Assembly: GCF_910591885.1 (NCBI RefSeq)
Contig: NW_025963671.1
Coordinates: 1 to 64,000, forward strand
Length of the DNA: 64,000 nucleotides
Reading direction: 5' to 3'
Origin: Bombus terrestris
Taxonomy: Eukaryota; Arthropoda; Insecta; Hymenoptera; Apidae
The notes under the pieces are model-generated. The model was not told the DNA's origin. It saw nothing but the letters and a program-made list of their open reading frames with translations, and did not search any database. A program made the position numbers and the translations under genes. Of this stretch, positions 13,381 through 26,708 are shown piece after piece (within the stretch, counting starts at the first letter, position 1; each line of letters opens with the position of its first letter).

Positions 13381-13990
13381 CGTTGTCCCACGTTGTCCCA
13401 CGTTGTCCCACGTTGTCCCACGTTGTCCCACGGTGTCCAACGGTGTCCAACGATGTCCCACGTTGTCCCACGTTGTCCCACGTTGTCCCACGTTGTCCCA
13501 CGTTGTCCCACGTTGTCCCACGTTGTCCCACGGTGTCCAACGATGTCCAACGGTGTCCAACGGTGTCCCACGTTGTCCCACGTTGTCCCACGTTGTCCCA
13601 CGGTGTCCAACGGTGTCCCACGATGTCCACCGATGTCCAACGGTGTCCAACGGTGTCCAACGGTGTCCAACGGTGTCCAACGATGTCCCACGTTGTCCCA
13701 CGTTGTCCCACGTTGTCCCACGGTGTCCAACGATGTCCAACGGTGTCCCACGTTGTCCCACGTTGTCCCACGTTGTCCCACGTTGTCCCACGTTGTCCCA
13801 CGTTGTCCCACGTTGTCCCACGTTGTCCCACGTTGTCCCACGGTGTCCAACGATGTCCAACGGTGTCCAACGGTGTCCCACGGTGTCCAACGGTGTCCCA
13901 CGTTGTCCCACGTTGTCCCACGTTGTCCCACGTTGTCCCACGTTGTCCCACGTTGTCCCACGTTGTCCCACGTTGTCCAACGATGTCCAA

Positions 13991-15100
13991 CGGTGTCCCA
14001 CGTTGTCCCACGTTGTCCCACGTTGTCCCACGTTGTCCCACGTTGTCCCACGTTGTCCCACGTTGTCCCACGTTGTCCCACGTTGTCCCACGGTGTCCAA
14101 CGATGTCCAACGATGTCCAACGGTGTCCCACGATGTCCAACGATGTCCAACGATGTCCAACGGTGTCCAACGGTGTCCCACGTTGTCCCACGTTGTCCCG
14201 CGTTGTCCCACGGTGTCCAACGATGTCCAACGGTGTCCCACGTTGTCCAACGGTGTCCCACGTTGTCCCACGTTGTCCCACGTTGTCCCACGTTGTCCCA
14301 CGATGTCCCACGTTGTCCCACGTTGTCCCACGGTGTCCAACGATGTCCAACGATGTCCCACGGTGTCCAACGATGTCCAACGGTGTCCAACGGTGTCCCA
14401 CGGTGTCCAACGGTGTCCCACGTTGTCCCACGTTGTCCCACGTTGTCCCACGTTGTCCCACGTTGTCCCACGTTGTCCCACGTTGTCCAACGGTGTCCCA
14501 CGTTGTCCCACGTTGTCCAACGGTGTCCCACGTTGTCCCACGTTGTTCCATGGTTTCCCACGTTGTCCCACGTTGTCCCACGGTGTCCAACGATGTCCAA
14601 CGGTGTCCAACGGTGTCCAACGGTGTCCAACGGTGTCCCACGTTGTCCCACGTTGTCCCACGTTGTCCCACGGTGTCCAACGATGTCCAACGGTGTCCCA
14701 CGTTGTCCCACGTTGTCCCACGTTGTCCCACGTTGTCCCACGATGTCCCACGTTGTCCCACGTTGTCCCACGTTGTCCCACGTTGTCCCACGTTGTCCCA
14801 CGTTGTCCCACGTTGTCCCACGTTGTCCCACGTTGTCCCACGTTGTCCCACGTTGTCCCACGTTGTCCAACGGTGTCCCACGTTGTCCCACGTTGTCCCA
14901 CGTTGTCCCACGTTGTCCCACGTTGTCCCACGTTGTCCCACGTTGTCCCACGTTGTCCCACGGTGTCCAACGATGTCCAACGGTGTCCAACGGTGTCCCA
15001 CGGTGTCCAACGGTGTCCCACGTTGTCCCACGTTGTCCCACGTTGTCCCACGTTGTCCCACGTTGTCCCACGTTGTCCCACGTTGTCCCACGTTGTCCCA
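13991..15100. repeat. 1.1-kb duplicated block, copy 1
   Basis: This block matches 16271-17370. The offset is 2280 bp up to about 14610, then 2270 bp because the second copy lacks one B unit after the dimer. Shared tags are cgttgtcccg (14191 and 16471), the dimer (14541 and 16821), and the F-E pair (14861 and 17131). The surrounding unit order differs on both sides, so the edges are well placed to within a few units. Confidence 0.85.
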
Positions 15101-15280
15101 CGGTGTCCAACGGTGTCCAACGATGTCCCACGTTGTCCCACGTTGTCCCACGTTGTCCCACGTTGTCCCACGATGTCCCACGTTGTCCCACGTTGTCCCA
15201 CGTTGTCCCACGTTGTCCCACGTTGTCCCACGTTGTCCCACGTTGTCCCACATTGTCCCACGTTGTCCCACGTTGTCCGA
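15101..15280. repeat. 180-bp module, copy 3
   Basis: Same 18-unit order as 12581-12760, with cattgtccca at 15251 and cgttgtccga at 15271. It abuts the right edge of the 1.1-kb duplicated block (13991-15100). Confidence 0.85.
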
Positions 15281-16270
15281 CGTTGTCCCACGTTGTCCCA
15301 CGTTGTCCCACGTTGTCCCACGTTGTCCCACGGTGTCCAACGGTGTCCAACGATGTCCCACGTTGTCCCACGTTGTCCCACGTTGTCCCACGTTGTCCCA
15401 CGTTGTCCCACGTTGTCCCACGTTGTCCCACGTTTTCCCACGTTGTCCCACGTTGTCCCACGTTGTCCCACGTTGTCCCACGTTGTCCCACGTTGTCCCA
15501 CGTTGTCCAACGGTGTCCCACGATGTCCAAAGATGTCCAACGGTGTCCAACGGTGTCCAACGGTGTCCAACGGTGTCCAACGATGTCCCACGTTGTCCCA
15601 CGTTGTCCCACGTTGTCCCACGGTGTCCAACGATGTCCAACGGTGTCCAGCGATGTCCAACGGTGTCCCACGTTGTCCCACGTTTTCCCACGTTGTCCCA
15701 CGTTGTCCCACGTTGTCCCACGTTGTCCCACGTTGTCCCACGTTGTCCCACGTTGTCCAACGGTGTCCCACGATGTCCAAAGATGTCCAACGATGTCCAA
15801 CGGTGTCCAACGGTGTCCCACGTTGTCCCACGTTGTCCCACGTTGTCCCACGTTGTCCCACGTTGTCCCACCGTGTCCAACGGTGTCCCACGTTGTCCCA
15901 CGTTGTCCCACGGTGTCCAACGATGTCCAACGGTGTCCAGCGATGTCCAACGGTGTCCCACGATGTCCAACGATGTCCAACGATGTCCAACGGTGTCCAA
16001 CGGTGTCCCACGTTGTCCCACGTTGTCCCACGTTGTCCCACGGTGTCCAACGATGTCCAACGGTGTCCCACGTTGTCCAACGGTGTCCCACGTTGTCCCA
16101 CGTTGTCCCACGTTGTCCCACGTTGTCCCACGTTGTCCCACGATGTCCCACGTTGTCCCACGTTGTCCCACGTTGTCCCACGTTGTCCCACGTTGTCCCA
16201 CGTTGTCCCACGTTGTCCCACGGTGTCCAACGATGTCCAACGGTGTCCAACGGTGTCCCACGGTGTCCAA

Positions 16271-17370
16271 CGGTGTCCCACGTTGTCCCACGTTGTCCCA
16301 CGTTGTCCCACGTTGTCCCACGTTGTCCCACGTTGTCCCACGTTGTCCCACGTTGTCCCACGTTGTCCCACGGTGTCCAACGATGTCCAACGATGTCCAA
16401 CGGTGTCCCACGATGTCCAACGATGTCCAACGATGTCCAACGGTGTCCAACGGTGTCCCACGTTGTCCCACGTTGTCCCGCGTTGTCCCACGGTGTCCAA
16501 CGATGTCCAACGGTGTCCCACGTTGTCCAACGGTGTCCCACGTTGTCCCACGTTGTCCCACGTTGTCCCACGTTGTCCCACGATGTCCCACGTTGTCCCA
16601 CGTTGTCCCACGGTGTCCAACGATGTCCAACGATGTCCCACGGTGTCCAACGATGTCCAACGGTGTCCAACGGTGTCCCACGGTGTCCAACGGTGTCCCA
16701 CGTTGTCCCACGTTGTCCCACGTTGTCCCACGTTGTCCCACGTTGTCCCACGTTGTCCCACGTTGTCCAACGGTGTCCCACGTTGTCCCACGTTGTCCAA
16801 CGGTGTCCCACGTTGTCCCACGTTGTTCCATGGTTTCCCACGTTGTCCCACGTTGTCCCACGGTGTCCAACGATGTCCAACGGTGTCCAACGGTGTCCAA
16901 CGGTGTCCCACGTTGTCCCACGTTGTCCCACGTTGTCCCACGGTGTCCAACGATGTCCAACGGTGTCCCACGTTGTCCCACGTTGTCCCACGTTGTCCCA
17001 CGTTGTCCCACGATGTCCCACGTTGTCCCACGTTGTCCCACGTTGTCCCACGTTGTCCCACGTTGTCCCACGTTGTCCCACGTTGTCCCACGTTGTCCCA
17101 CGTTGTCCCACGTTGTCCCACGTTGTCCCACGTTGTCCAACGGTGTCCCACGTTGTCCCACGTTGTCCCACGTTGTCCCACGTTGTCCCACGTTGTCCCA
17201 CGTTGTCCCACGTTGTCCCACGTTGTCCCACGGTGTCCAACGATGTCCAACGGTGTCCAACGGTGTCCCACGGTGTCCAACGGTGTCCCACGTTGTCCCA
17301 CGTTGTCCCACGTTGTCCCACGTTGTCCCACGTTGTCCCACGTTGTCCCACGTTGTCCCACGTTGTCCCA
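16271..17370. repeat. 1.1-kb duplicated block, copy 2
   Basis: Second copy of 13991-15100, one unit shorter. At 17371 it continues with F and a dimer cassette, where copy 1 continues with the 180-bp module. The two copies therefore sit in different contexts. Confidence 0.85.
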
Positions 17371-19930
17371 CGTTGTCCAACGATGTCCAACGGTGTCCCA
17401 CGTTGTCCCACGTTGTTCCATGGTTTCCCACGTTGTCCCACGTTGTCCCACGTTGTCCCACGGTGTCCAACGATGTCCAACGGTGTCCAACGGTGTCCAA
17501 CGGTGTCCAACGATGTCCCACGTTGTCCCACGTTGTCCCACGTTGTCCCACGTTGTCCCACGATGTCCCACGTTGTCCCACGTTGTCCCACGTTGTCCCA
17601 CGTTGTCCCACGTTGTCCCACGTTGTCCCACGTTGTCCCACGTTGTCCCACGTTGTCCCACGTTGTTCCATGGTTTCCCACGTTGTCCCACGTTGTCCCA
17701 CGTTGTCCCACGTTGTCCCACGGTGTCCAACGATGTCCAACGATGTCCAACGGTGTCCCACGTTGTCCCACGTTGTTCCATGGTTTCCCACGTTGTCCCA
17801 CGTTGTCCCACGTTGTCCCACGGTGTCCAACGATGTCCAACGGTGTCCAACGGTGTCCAACGGTGTCCAACGGTGTCCCACGTTGTCCCACGTTGTCCCA
17901 CGTTGTCCCACGTTGTCCCACGTTGTCCCACGTTGTCCCACGGTGTCCAACGATGTCCAACGGTGTCCAACGGTGTCCAACGGTGTCCAACGGTGTCCCA
18001 CGTTGTCCCACGTTGTCCCACGTTGTCCCACGTTGTCCCACGTTGTCCCACGATGTCCCACGTTGTCCCACGTTGTCCCACGTTGTCCCACGTTGTCCCA
18101 CGTTGTCCCACGTGGTCCCACGTTGTCCCACGTTGTCCCACGGTGTCCAACGGTGTCCAACGATGTCCCACGTTGTCCCACGTTGTCCCACGTTGTCCCA
18201 CGTTGTCCCACGATGTCCCACGTTGTCCCACGTTGTCCCACGTTGTCCCACGTTGTCCCACGTTGTCCCACGTTGTCCAACGTTGTCCCACGTTGTCCCA
18301 CGTTGTCCCACGATGTCCCACGTTGTCCCACGTTGTCCCACGTTGTCCCACGTTGTCCCACGTTGTCCCACGTTGTCCCACGTTGTCCCACGTTGTCCCA
18401 CGTTGTCCCACGTTGTCCCACGTTGTCCCACGTTGTCCCACGTTGTCCCACGGTGTCCAACGATGTCCAACGGTGTCCAGCGATGTCCAACGGTGTCCCA
18501 CGTTGTCCCACGTTTTCCCACGTTGTCCCACGTTGTCCCACGTTGTCCCACGTTGTCCCACGTTGTCCCACGTTGTCCCACGTTGTCCCACGTTGTCCCA
18601 CGGTGTCCAACGATGTCCAACGGTGTCCAGCGATGTCCAACGGTGTCCCACGTTGTCCCACGTTTTCCCACGTTGTCCCACGTTGTCCCACGTTGTCCCA
18701 CGTTGTCCCACGTTGTCCCACGTTGTCCCACGTTGTCCAACGGTGTCCCACGATGTCCAACGATGTCCAACGATGTCCAACGGTGTCCAACGGTGTCCCA
18801 CGTTGTCCCACGTTGTCCCACGTTGTCCCACGTTGTCCCACGTTGTCCCACGGTGTCCAACGGTGTCCCACGTTGTCCCACGTTGTCCCACGGTGTCCAA
18901 CGATGTCCAACGGTGTCCAGCGATGTCCAACGGTGTCCCACGATGTCCAACGATGTCCAACGATGTCCAACGGTGTCCAACGGTGTCCCACGTTGTCCCA
19001 CGTTGTCCCACGTTGTCCCACGGTGTCCAACGATGTCCAACGGTGTCCCACGTTGTCCAACGGTGTCCCACGTTGTCCCACGTTGTCCCACGTTGTCCCA
19101 CGTTGTCCCACGTTGTCCCACGATGTCCCACGTTGTCCCACGTTGTCCCACGTTGTCCCACGTTGTCCCACGTTGTCCCACGTTGTCCCACGTTGTCCCA
19201 CGTTGTCCCACGGTGTCCAACGATGTCCAACGGTGTCCAACGGTGTCCCACGGTGTCCAACGGTGTCCCACGTTGTCCCACGTTGTCCCACGTTGTCCCA
19301 CGTTGTCCCACGTTGTCCCACGTTGTCCAACGATGTCCAACGGTGTCCCACGTTGTCCCACGTTGTCCCACGTTGTCCCACGTTGTCCCACGTTGTCCCA
19401 CGTTGTCCCACGTTGTCCCACGTTGTCCCACGTTGTCCCACGTTGTCCCACGTTGTCCCACGGTGTCCAACGATGTCCAACGATGTCCAACGGTGTCCCA
19501 CGATGTCCAACGATGTCCAACGATGTCCAACGGTGTCCAACGGTGTCCCACGTTGTCCCACGTTGTCCCGCGTTGTCCCACGGTGTCCAACGATGTCCAA
19601 CGGTGTCCCACGTTGTCCAACGGTGTCCCACGTTGTCCCACGTTGTCCCACGTTGTCCCACGTTGTCCCACGATGTCCCACGTTGTCCCACGTTGTCCCA
19701 CGTTGTCCCAAGTTGTCCCACGTTGTCCCACGTTGTCCCACGTTGTCCCACGTTGTCCCACGTTGTCCCACGTTGTCCCACGTTGTCCCACGGTGTCCAA
19801 CGATGTCCAACGGTGTCCAACGTTGTCCCACGTTGTCCCACGTTGTCCCACGTTGTCCCACGTTGTCCCACGTTGTCCCACGTTGTCCCACGTTGTCCCA
19901 CGTTGTCCCACGTTGTCCCACGGTGTCCAA

Positions 19931-22900
19931 TGATGTCCAACGATGTCCAACGTTGTCCCACGTTGTCCCACGTTGTCCCACGTTGTCCCACGTTGTCCCA
20001 CGTTGTCCCACGTGGTCCCACGTTGTCCCACGTTGTCCCACGGTGTCCAACGATGTCCCACGGTGTCCCACGTTGTCCAACGGTGTCCCACGTTGTCCCA
20101 CGTTGTCCCACGTTGTCCCACGTTGTCCCACGATGTCCCACGTTGTCCCACGTTGTCCCACGTTGTCCCACGTTGTCCCACGTTGTCCCACGTTGTCCCA
20201 CGTTGTCCCACGTTGTCCCACGTTGTCCCACGTTGTCCCACGGTGTCCAACGATGTCCAACGGTGTCCAACGGTGTCCCACGGTGTCCAACGGTGTCCCA
20301 CGTTGTCCCACGTTGTCCCACGTTGTCCCACGTTGTCCCACGTTGTCCCACGGTGTCCAACGATGTCCAACGGTGTCCAACGGTGTCCCACGGTGTCCAA
20401 CGGTGTCCCACGTTGTCCCACGGTGTCCAACGATGTCCAACGATGTCCAACGGTGTCCCACGATGTCCAACGATGTCCAACGATGTCCAACGGTGTCCAA
20501 CGGTGTCCCACGTTGTCCCACGTTGCCCGCGTTGTCCCACGGTGTCCAACGATGTCCAACGGTGTCCCACGTTGTCCAACGGTGTCCCACGTTGTCCCAC
20601 GTTGTCCCACGTTGTCCCACGTTGTCCCACGATGTCCCACGTTGTCCCACGTTGTCCCACGTTGTCCCAAGTTGTCCCACGTTGTCCCACGTTGTCCCAC
20701 GTTGTCCCACGTTGTCCCACGTTGTCCCACGTTGTCCCACGTTGTCCCACGTTGTCCCACGGTGTCCAACGATGTCCAACGGTGTCCAACGTTGTCCCAC
20801 GTTGTCCCACGTTGTCCCACGTTGTCCCACGTTGTCCCACGATGTCCCACGTTGTCCCACGTTGTCCCGCGTTGTCCCACGTTGTCCCACGTTGTCCCAC
20901 GTTGTCCCACGTTGTCCCACGTTGTCCCACGTTGTCCCACGTTGTCCCACGTTGTCCCACGTTGTCCCACGTTGTCCCACGTTGTCCCACGTTGTCCCAC
21001 GTTGTCCCACGGTGTCCAACGGTGTCCAACGGTGTCCAACGGTGTCCAACGGTGTCCCACGTTGTCCCACGTTGTCCCACGTTGTCCCACGTTGTCCCAC
21101 GGTGTCCAACGATGTCCAACGGTGTCCAACGATGTCCAACGGTGTCCAGCGATGTCCAACGGTGTCCCACGATGTCGAACGATGTCCAACGATGTCCAAC
21201 GGTGTCCAACGGTGTCCCACGTTGTCCCACGTTGTCCCACGTTGTCCCACGGTGTCCAACGATGTCCAACGGTGTCCCACGTTGTCCAACGGTGTCCCAC
21301 GTTGTCCCACGTTGTCCCACGTTGTCCCACGGTGTCCAACGATGTCCAACGGTGTCCAACGGTGTCCCACGGTGTCCAACGGTGTCCCACGTTGTCCCAC
21401 GTTGTCCCACGTTGTCCCACGTTGTCCCACGTTGTCCCACGGTGTCCAACGATGTCCAACGGTGTCCAACGGTGTCCCACGGTGTCCAACGGTGTCCCAC
21501 GTTGTCCCACGTTGTCCCACGTTGTCCCACGTTGTCCCACGTTGTCCCACGTTGTCCAACGATGTCCAACGGTGTCCCACGTTGTCCCACGTTGTCCCAC
21601 GTTGTCCCACGTTGTCCCACGTTGTCCCACGTTGTCCCACGTTGTCCCACGTTGTCCCACGTTGTCCCACGTTGTCCCACGTTGTCCCACGTTGTCCCAC
21701 GGTGTCCAACGATGTCCAACGATGTCCAACGGTGTCCCACGATGTCCAACGATGTCCAACGATGTCCAACGGTGTCCCACGTTGTCCAACGGTGTCCCAC
21801 GTTGTCCCACGTTGTCCCACGTTGTCCCACGATGTCCCACGATGTCCCACGTTGTCCCACGTTGTCCCACGTTGTCCCAAGTTGTCCCACGTTGTCCCAC
21901 GTTGTCCCACGTTGTCCCACGTTGTCCCACGTTGTCCCACGTTGTCCCACGTTGTCCCACGGTGTCCAACGATGTCCAACGGTGTCCAACGTTGTCCCAC
22001 GTTGTCCCACGTTGTCCCACGTTGTCCCACGTTGTCCCACGTTGTCCCACGTTGTCCCACGTTGTCCCACGTTGTCCCACGTTGTCCCACGGTGTCCAAT
22101 GATGTCCAACGATGTCCAACGTTGTCCCACGTTGTCCCACGTTGTCCCACGTTGTCCCACGTTGTCCCACGTTGTCCCACGTGGTCCCACGTTGTCCCAC
22201 GTTGTCCCACGGTGTCCAACGATGTCCCACGGTGTCCCACGTTGTCCAACGGTGTCCCACGTTGTCCCACGTTGTCCCACGTTGTCCCACGTTGTCCCAC
22301 GATGTCCCACGTTGTCCCACGTTGTCCCACGTTGTCCCACGTTGTCCCACGTTGTCCCACGTTGTCCCACGTTGTCCCACGTTGTCCCACGGTGTCCAAC
22401 GATGTCCAACGGTGTCCAACGGTGTCCCACGGTGTCCAACGGTGTCCCACGTTGTCCCACGTTGTCCCACGTTGTCCCACGTTGTCCCACGTTGTCCCAC
22501 GGTGTCCAACGATGTCCAACGGTGTCCAACGGTGTCCCACGGTGTCCAACGGTGTCCCACGTTGTCCCACGTTGTCCCACGTTGTCCCACGTTGTCCCAC
22601 GTTGTCCCACGGTGTCCAACGATGTCCAACGGTGTCCCACGTTGTCCCACGTTGTCCCACGTTGTCCCACGTTGTCCCACGTTGTCCCACGTTGTCCCAC
22701 GTTGTCCCACGTTGTCCCACGTTGTCCCACGTTGTCCAACGATGTCCAACGGTGTCCCACGTTGTCCCACGGTGTCCAACGGTGTCCCACGTTGTCCCAC
22801 GTTGTCCCACGTTGTCCCACGTTGTCCCACGTTGTCCCACGTGGTCCCACGTTGTCCCACGTTGTCCCACGTTGTCCCACGTTGTCCCACGTTGTCCCAC

Positions 22901-24850
22901 GTTGTCCCACGTTGTCCCACGTTGTCCCACGGTGTCCAACGATGTCCAACGGTGTCCAACGTTGTCCCACGTTGTCCCACGTTGTCCCACGTTGTCCCAC
23001 GTTGTCCCACGATGTCCCACGTTGTCCCACGTTGTCCCGCGTTGTCCCACGTTGTCCCACGTTGTCCCACGTTGTCCCACGTTGTCCCACGTTGTCCCAC
23101 GTTGTCCCACGTTGTCCCACGTTGTCCCACGTTGTCCCACGTTGTCCCACGTTGTCCCACGTTGTCCCACGTTGTCCCACGGTGTCCAACGGTGTCCAAC
23201 GATGTCCAACGGTGTCCAACGGTGTCCCACGTTGTCCCACGTTGTCCCACGGTGTCCAACGGTGTCCAACGATGTCCAACGGTGTCCAACGGTGTCCCAC
23301 GTTGTCCCACGTTGTCCCACGTTGTCCCACGGTGTCCAACGATGTCCAACGGTGTCCCACGTTGTCCAACGGTGTCCCACGTTGTCCCACGTTGTCCCAC
23401 GTTGTCCCACGGTGTCCAACGATGTCCAACGGTGTCCAACGGTGTCCCACGGTGTCCAACGGTGTCCCACGTTGTCCCACGTTGTCCCACGTTGTCCCAC
23501 GTTGTCCCACGTTGTCCCACGGTGTCCAACGATGTCCAACGGTGTCCAACGGTGTCCCACGGTGTCCAACGGTGTCCCACGTTGTCCCACGTTGTCCCAC
23601 GTTGTCCCACGTTGTCCCACGTTGTCCCACGTTGTCCAACGATGTCCAACGGTGTCCCACGTTGTCCCACGTTGTCCCACGTTGTCCCACGTTGTCCCAC
23701 GTTGTCCCACGTTGTCCCACGTTGTCCCACGTTGTCCCACGTTGTCCCACGTTGTCCCACGTTGTCCCACGTTGTCCCACGGTGTCCAACGATGTCCAAC
23801 GATGTCCAACGGTGTCCCACGATGTCCAACGATGTCCAACGATGTCCAACGGTGTCCCACGTTGTCCAACGGTGTCCCACGTTGTCCCACGTTGTCCCAC
23901 GTTGTCCCACGTTGTCCCACGATGTCCCACGTTGTCCCACGTTGTCCCACGTTGTCCCAAGTTGTCCCACGTTGTCCCACGTTGTCCCACGTTGTCCCAC
24001 GTTGTCCCACGTTGTCCCACGTTGTCCCACGTTGTCCCACGGTGTCCAACGATGTCCAACGGTGTCCAACGTTGTCCCACGTTGTCCCACGTTGTCCCAC
24101 GTTGTCCCACGTTGTCCCACGTTGTCCCACGTTGTCCCACGTTGTCCCACGTTGTCCCACGTTGTCCCACGGTGTCCAATGATGTCCAACGATGTCCAAC
24201 GTTGTCCCACGTTGTCCCACGTTGTCCCACGTTGTCCCACGTTGTCCCACGTTGTCCCACGTGGTCCCACGTTGTCCCACGTTGTCCCACGGTGTCCAAC
24301 GATGTCCCACGGTGTCCCACGTTGTCCAACGGTGTCCCACGTTGTCCCACGTTGTCCCACGTTGTCCCACGTTGTCCCACGATGTCCCCCGTTGTCCCAC
24401 GTTGTCCCACGTTGTCCCACGTTGTCCCACGTTGTCCCACGTTGTCCCACGTTGTCCCACGTTGTCCCACGGTGTCCAACGATGTCCAACGGTGTCCAAC
24501 GGTGTCCCACGGTGTCCAACGGTGTCCCACGTTGTCCCACGTTGTCCCACGTTGTCCCACGTTGTCCCACGTTGTCCCACGGTGTCCAACGATGTCCAAC
24601 GGTGTCCAACGGTGTCCCACGGTGTCCAACGGTGTCCCACGTTGTCCCACGTTGTCCCACGTTGTCCCACGTTGTCCCACGTTGTCCCACGTTGTCCCAC
24701 GTTGTCCCACGGTGTCCAACGATGTCCAACGGTGTCCCACGTTGTCCCACGTTGTCCCACGTTGTCCCACGTTGTCCCACGTTGTCCCACGTTGTCCCAC
24801 GTTGTCCCACGTTGTCCCACGTTGTCCCACGTTGTCCAACGATGTCCAAC
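19931..24850. repeat. Higher-order repeat of about 2.1 kb
   Basis: Two full copies and a partial third are delimited by the caatgatg tag at about 19931, 22100 and 24180, giving periods of 2169 and 2080 bp. The cgtggtccca tag lies at 20011, 22180 and 24260, and cccaagttg at 19711, 21880 and 23960, both with the same two spacings. The unit order right after each tag is the same: A6, then the CACGTG-bearing unit, then A2-B-D-E-F-E. The third copy follows this order for about 0.5 kb and then diverges. The tag at 11751 has a similar but altered follow-on. Confidence 0.8.
20521..20529. other. 9-bp unit, register slip 1
   Basis: A nine-base unit, cgttgcccg, lacks one t and has g for the usual final a. 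Everything downstream is one base out of the earlier register. A matching unit recurs near 38479, and cgtggcccg occurs near 26700. The shared pair of changes suggests these three share one ancestor. Confidence 0.9.
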
Positions 24851-26699
24851 GGTGTCCCACGTTGTCCCACGTTGTCCCACGTTGTCCCACGTTGTCCCAC
24901 GTTGTCCCACGTTGTCCCACGTTGTCCCACGTTGTCCCACGTTGTCCCACGTTGTCCCACGGTGTCCAACGGTGTCCAACGATGTCCCACGTTGTCCCAC
25001 GTTGTCCCACGTTGTCCCACGTTGTCCCACGATGTCCCACGTTGTCCCACGTTGTCCCACGTTGTCCCACGTTGTCCCACGTTGTCCCACGTTGTCCCAC
25101 GTTGTCCCACATTGTCCCACGTTGTCCCACGTTGTCCGACGTTGTCCCACGTTGTCCCACGTTGTCCCACGTTGTCCCACGTTGTCCCACGGTGTCCAAC
25201 GATGTCCAACGGTGTCCAACGGTGTCCAACGATGTCCCACGTTGTCCCACGTTGTCCCACGTTGTCCCACGGTGTCCAACGATGTCCAACGGTGTCCCAC
25301 GTTGTCCCACGTTGTCCCACGTTGTCGCACGTTGTCCCACGTTGTCCCACGTTGTCCCACGTTGTCCCACGTTGTCCAACGGTGTCCCACGATGTCCAAC
25401 GATGTCCAACGATGTCCAACGGTGTCCAACGGTGTCCCACGTTGTCCCACGTTGTCCCACGTTGTCCCACGGTGTCCAACGGTGTCCCACGATGTCCACC
25501 GATGTCCAACGGTGTCCAACGGTGTCCAACGGTGTCCAACGGTGTCCAACGATGTCCCACGTTGTCCCACGTTGTCCCACGTTGTCCCACGGTGTCCAAC
25601 GATGTCCAACGGTGTCCCACGTTGTCCCACGTTGTCCCACGTTGTCCCACGTTGTCCCACGTTGTCCCACGTTGTCCCACGTTGTCCCACGTTGTCCCAC
25701 GTTGTCCCACGGTGTCCAACGATGTCCAACGATGTCCAACGGTGTCCAACGGTGTCCCACGTTGTCCCACGTTGTCCCACGTTGTCCCACGGTGTCCAAC
25801 GATGTCCAACGGTGTCCCACGTTGTCCCACGTTGTCCCACGTTGTCCCTCGTTGTCCCACGTTGTCCCACGATGTCCCACGTTGTCCCACGTTGCCCCAC
25901 GTTGTCCCACGTTGTCCCACGTTGTCCCACGTTGTCCCACGTTGTCCCACGTTGTCCCACGTTGTCCCACGTTGTCCCACGTTGTCCCACGGTGTCCAAC
26001 GATGTACAACGGTGTCCAGCGATGTCCAACGGTGTCCCACGATGTCCAACGATGTCCAACGATGTCCAACGGTGTCCAACGGTGTTCCACGTTGTCCCAC
26101 GTTGTCCCGCGTTGTCCCACGGTGTCCAACGATGTCCAACGGTGTCCCACGTTGTCCAACGGTGTCCCACGTTGTCCCACGTTGTCCCACGTTGTCCCAC
26201 GTTGTCCCACGTTGTCCCACGATGTCCCACGTTGTCCCACGTTGTCCCACGTTGTCCCACGTTGTCCCACGTTGTCCCACGTTGTCCCACGTTGTCCCAC
26301 GTTGTCCCACGGTGTCCAACGATGTCCAACGGTGTCCAACGGTGTCCCACGGTGTCCAACGGTGTCCCACGTTGTCCCACGTTGTCCCACGTTGTCCCAC
26401 GTTGTCCCACGTTGTCCCACGTTGTCCCACGTTGTCCCACGTTGTCCAACGATGTCCAACGGTGTCCCACGTTGTCCCACGTTGTCCCACGTTGTCCCAC
26501 GTTGTCCCACGTTGTCCCACGTTGTCCCACGTTGTCCCACGTTGTCCCACGTTGTCCCACGTTGTCCCACGTTGTCCCACGTTGTCCCACGTTGTCCCAC
26601 GGTGTCCAACGATGTCCAACGATGTCCAACGGTGTCCCACGATGTCCAACGATGTCCAACGATGTCCAACGGTGTCCAACGGTGTCCCACGTTGTCCCA

Positions 26700-26708
26700 C
26701 GTGGCCCG
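26700..26708. other. 9-bp unit, register slip 2
   Basis: A nine-base unit, cgtggcccg, moves the register to -2. It carries the same final g as the slips near 20521 and 38479, plus a t-to-g change. Confidence 0.9.

Larger units (their letters stand above)
10421..17790. repeat. Array domain II, transitional
   Basis: Dimers thin out to six (13011, 14541, 16821, 17411, 17661, 17771). New tags appear: caaagatg (11131, 15531, 15781), the cattgtccca plus cgttgtccga pair, and cgttgtcccg (14191, 16471). The tag caatgatg appears once, near 11751, well before its cluster in domain III. Several pieces recur within the domain and are listed separately. No genes. Confidence 0.65.
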
